A stretch of DNA of 6,278 nt, from assembly GCF_041737845.1 (NCBI RefSeq), contig NZ_JBGSQX010000179.1:1-6278 (forward strand), written 5' to 3'. Below the pieces are notes generated by a model. The model had not been told where the DNA came from. It ran no database searches and saw only the letters and a program-made list of their open reading frames with translations. The position numbers and the translations under genes were made by a program. Shown here one piece after another: positions 4,830-6,278 of the stretch (position 1 is its first letter; every line of letters starts with the position of its first letter). This DNA is from Desulfococcus sp041737845 (lineage in GTDB: Bacteria; Desulfobacterota; Desulfobacteria; Desulfobacterales; Desulfococcaceae).

Positions 4830-6278
4830 TCAGAATCCCACGGCGCATCCATCCTTGCGGTGGTCCGACGCGGCGCAGTACCCCTTGTCGAGCCGCAGGA
4901 TCATCTGGGCGCCGCCGAAGCCTGAGGGCGGCGGGCCGCTGATGATCCGGTGGCCCCGGGCTTCCAGGGCCGCAATGACATCGGGGGCGATGCCCTCTTC
5001 CAGTGCCAGGGTGCCGTCCTCCAGAACATGCCAGCGGGGCGCGTCCGACGCCGCCTGGGGGTTCTGTCCGCAGTCAAAAATCCGGACCACCATCTGAACG
5101 TGACCCTGGGGCTGCATGTGGGCCCCCATGACGCCCAGGCTCATGAGGGGGACGCCGTCCCGGGTGACGAACCCGGGGATGATGGTGTGAAAGGGGCGCC
5201 TGCCGCCGCCCACCCGGTTGGGGTGGCCCGGGTCGAGCCGGAAGCCCCGGCCCCGGTTGTGGAGGCTGATGCCTGTTCCCGGCACCACGATGCCCGAGCC
5301 GAACCCCGCATAATTGGACTGAATGAACGACACCATCATCCCCGCCCGGTCGGCGGTCGAAAGATAGACCGTTCCCCGGTCCGGCAGGGGCGCGGGCGCA
5401 GGATCGCGGGCGTGGTTTCGCGAGATGCGGCCGGCCAGCTCCTTCAGGAAGGCGGGCGAAAGAAGGTTTTCGGGAGCGACGGCCATGGCGGAGGGGTCGC
5501 AGACATGGGCGTGGGTCACCCCGAAGGCGAGCTTCATGGCCTCGACCTGAAGGTGGATGCTGTCGGCCGAGTCCGGCGGATATTCCCGCACGTCGTGATG
5601 GTTCAGGATGCCCAGGGCGATGAGGGCCGCCATGCCCTGGCCGTTGGGGGGCATCTCGTGGAGCCGGATGCCGTGATAGTCCATATGGAGGGGCGTCACC
5701 CATTCGGAATGATGCCGCGAGAGGTCCGACAGGGCAAGGGCGCCGCCGTCGGCTGACGACGCTGCGGCGATCTTTTCGGCCAGGTCCCCCCGGTAGAAGT
5801 TTTCCCCCCGGCTGCGGGCGATCGAAAGGAGGGTCTCCGCCTGGTCGGGGCATCGGAACCATTGCCCCGGTGAGGGCGCGCCGCCGCCGGGAAGAAAGAC
5901 CCGGGCGAATTCCGGCAGATGGGCATAGGTCGGCGCAGCATGATCCCAGGCTGCGGCCGTAATCGGGGAGACCGCGAACCCTTCCCGGGCGTAATGGACG
6001 GCAGGCGACAGAACGGTCTCGAAGGGAAGGGTCCCGAACCGCTCCCAGAGAGAGGCCCAGAGGTCCACGGCGCCGGGCACCGTGACCGTGTCCCATCCGA
6101 TCGGCGGCATCTCCCGGAGACCCTTGAACCGGTCCGAGTGCCAGGCCTCGGGGGATCGGCCCGAGCCATTGATGCCGGACAGGCCTTTTCCGTCCCAGAT
6201 CAGGGCGAAGGCATCGCCGCCCAGGCCGCTGCCGGTGGGTTCCACCACCGTCAGGGTCGCGGCGGCGGCAATGGCGGC
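4830..6278 (-). CDS. ggt: Gamma-glutamyltransferase family protein (N-terminus outside window)
   Basis: The 482 visible residues stay open to the window edge; a GTG at 6246-6248 is internal, because family sequence (A-A-A-T-L-T-V-V-E-P) precedes it. Numbering from the edge, G-S-G-L-G-G-D-A (16-23) is the N-terminal signature. P-P-N-G-Q-G lies at 210-215. T303, in G-T-V-Y-L-S, is the expected autoprocessing and catalytic threonine that starts the small subunit. N-P-Q-A-A-S-D-A-P-R-W (406-416) and D-G-C-A-V-G-F at the end complete the family pattern. These Ntn hydrolases cleave gamma-glutamyl bonds, classically of glutathione, usually in the periplasm. Roughly 50 residues, including any signal peptide, are missing, so location cannot be judged. 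The sequence carries R-P-F-H-T-I (361-366) instead of the S-S-M-S-P of the E. coli enzyme and I-N-G-S-G-R-S-P near R41, so it belongs to the YwrD-like or acylase-like branch. Substrate may differ from glutathione. Confidence 0.92.
   Translation of the reverse strand, partial: AAIAAAATLTVVEPTGSGLGGDAFALIWDGKGLSGINGSGRSPEAWHSDRFKGLREMPPIGWDTVTVPGAVDLWASLWERFGTLPFETVLSPAVHYAREGFAVSPITAAAWDHAAPTYAHLPEFARVFLPGGGAPSPGQWFRCPDQAETLLSIARSRGENFYRGDLAEKIAAASSADGGALALSDLSRHHSEWVTPLHMDYHGIRLHEMPPNGQGMAALIALGILNHHDVREYPPDSADSIHLQVEAMKLAFGVTHAHVCDPSAMAVAPENLLSPAFLKELAGRISRNHARDPAPAPLPDRGTVYLSTADRAGMMVSFIQSNYAGFGSGIVVPGTGISLHNRGRGFRLDPGHPNRVGGGRRPFHTIIPGFVTRDGVPLMSLGVMGAHMQPQGHVQMVVRIFDCGQNPQAASDAPRWHVLEDGTLALEEGIAPDVIAALEARGHRIISGPPPSGFGGAQMILRLDKGYCAASDHRKDGCAVGF

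Noticed and set aside
5074..6096. A 340-codon minus-strand frame inside the gamma-glutamyltransferase gene
   Set aside because: Composition is dominated by Arg, Pro and Gly, typical of an off-frame shadow in GC-rich DNA, while the other frame carries all GGT motifs.

Overview
The window is GC-rich bacterial chromosomal DNA, densely coding, with short gaps and overlapping start/stop codons. Protein types and sequence flavour suggest a Gram-negative bacterium, most likely a deltaproteobacterial (Desulfobacterota-like) lineage: a short ArgA-like acetyltransferase, a DUF2284 cysteine protein and a TPR/SPINDLY-type glycosyltransferase. That placement is inference only; there is no rRNA or other marker gene. 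No mobile element, CRISPR array, tRNA or rRNA was seen, and no stretch over 300 bases lacks a gene.

Layout. The first ~120 bases hold the C-terminal end of a plus-strand gene resembling low-specificity L-threonine aldolase. Everything else reads on the minus strand. In transcription order (right to left) there is: (1) a gamma-glutamyltransferase-family gene (4830-6278) whose N-terminus lies outside the window; (2) a 108-bp AT-richer gap with a good sigma70-like promoter and a small palindrome; (3) a five-gene run: a 55-residue small protein (4554-4721), a short GNAT acetyltransferase of the N-acetylglutamate-synthase-like type (4079-4540), an AstE/AspA-family zinc hydrolase (3027-4079), a 737-residue protein with nine TPRs plus a GT41 O-GlcNAc-transferase-like domain (760-2973), and a DUF2284 cysteine-rich putative metal-binding protein (152-763). 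The run ends convergent to the threonine aldolase gene, 29 bp away.

How the genes fit together. Three of the four junctions in the run are tight (13-nt gap, TGATG overlap, ATGA overlap), which indicates co-transcription and translational coupling. The fourth, a 53-bp gap before the glycosyltransferase, has its own strong Shine-Dalgarno and two inverted repeats, so the last two genes may be partly independently controlled. The GNAT/hydrolase pair could catalyse opposing N-acylation and deacylation on amino-acid-like substrates. The GT41/DUF2284 pair suggests protein O-glycosylation linked to a metal-binding partner. Both functional links are inferences from gene order. The most overlooked element is the 55-residue gene at the head of the run; it is masked by longer spurious reading frames in the same place.
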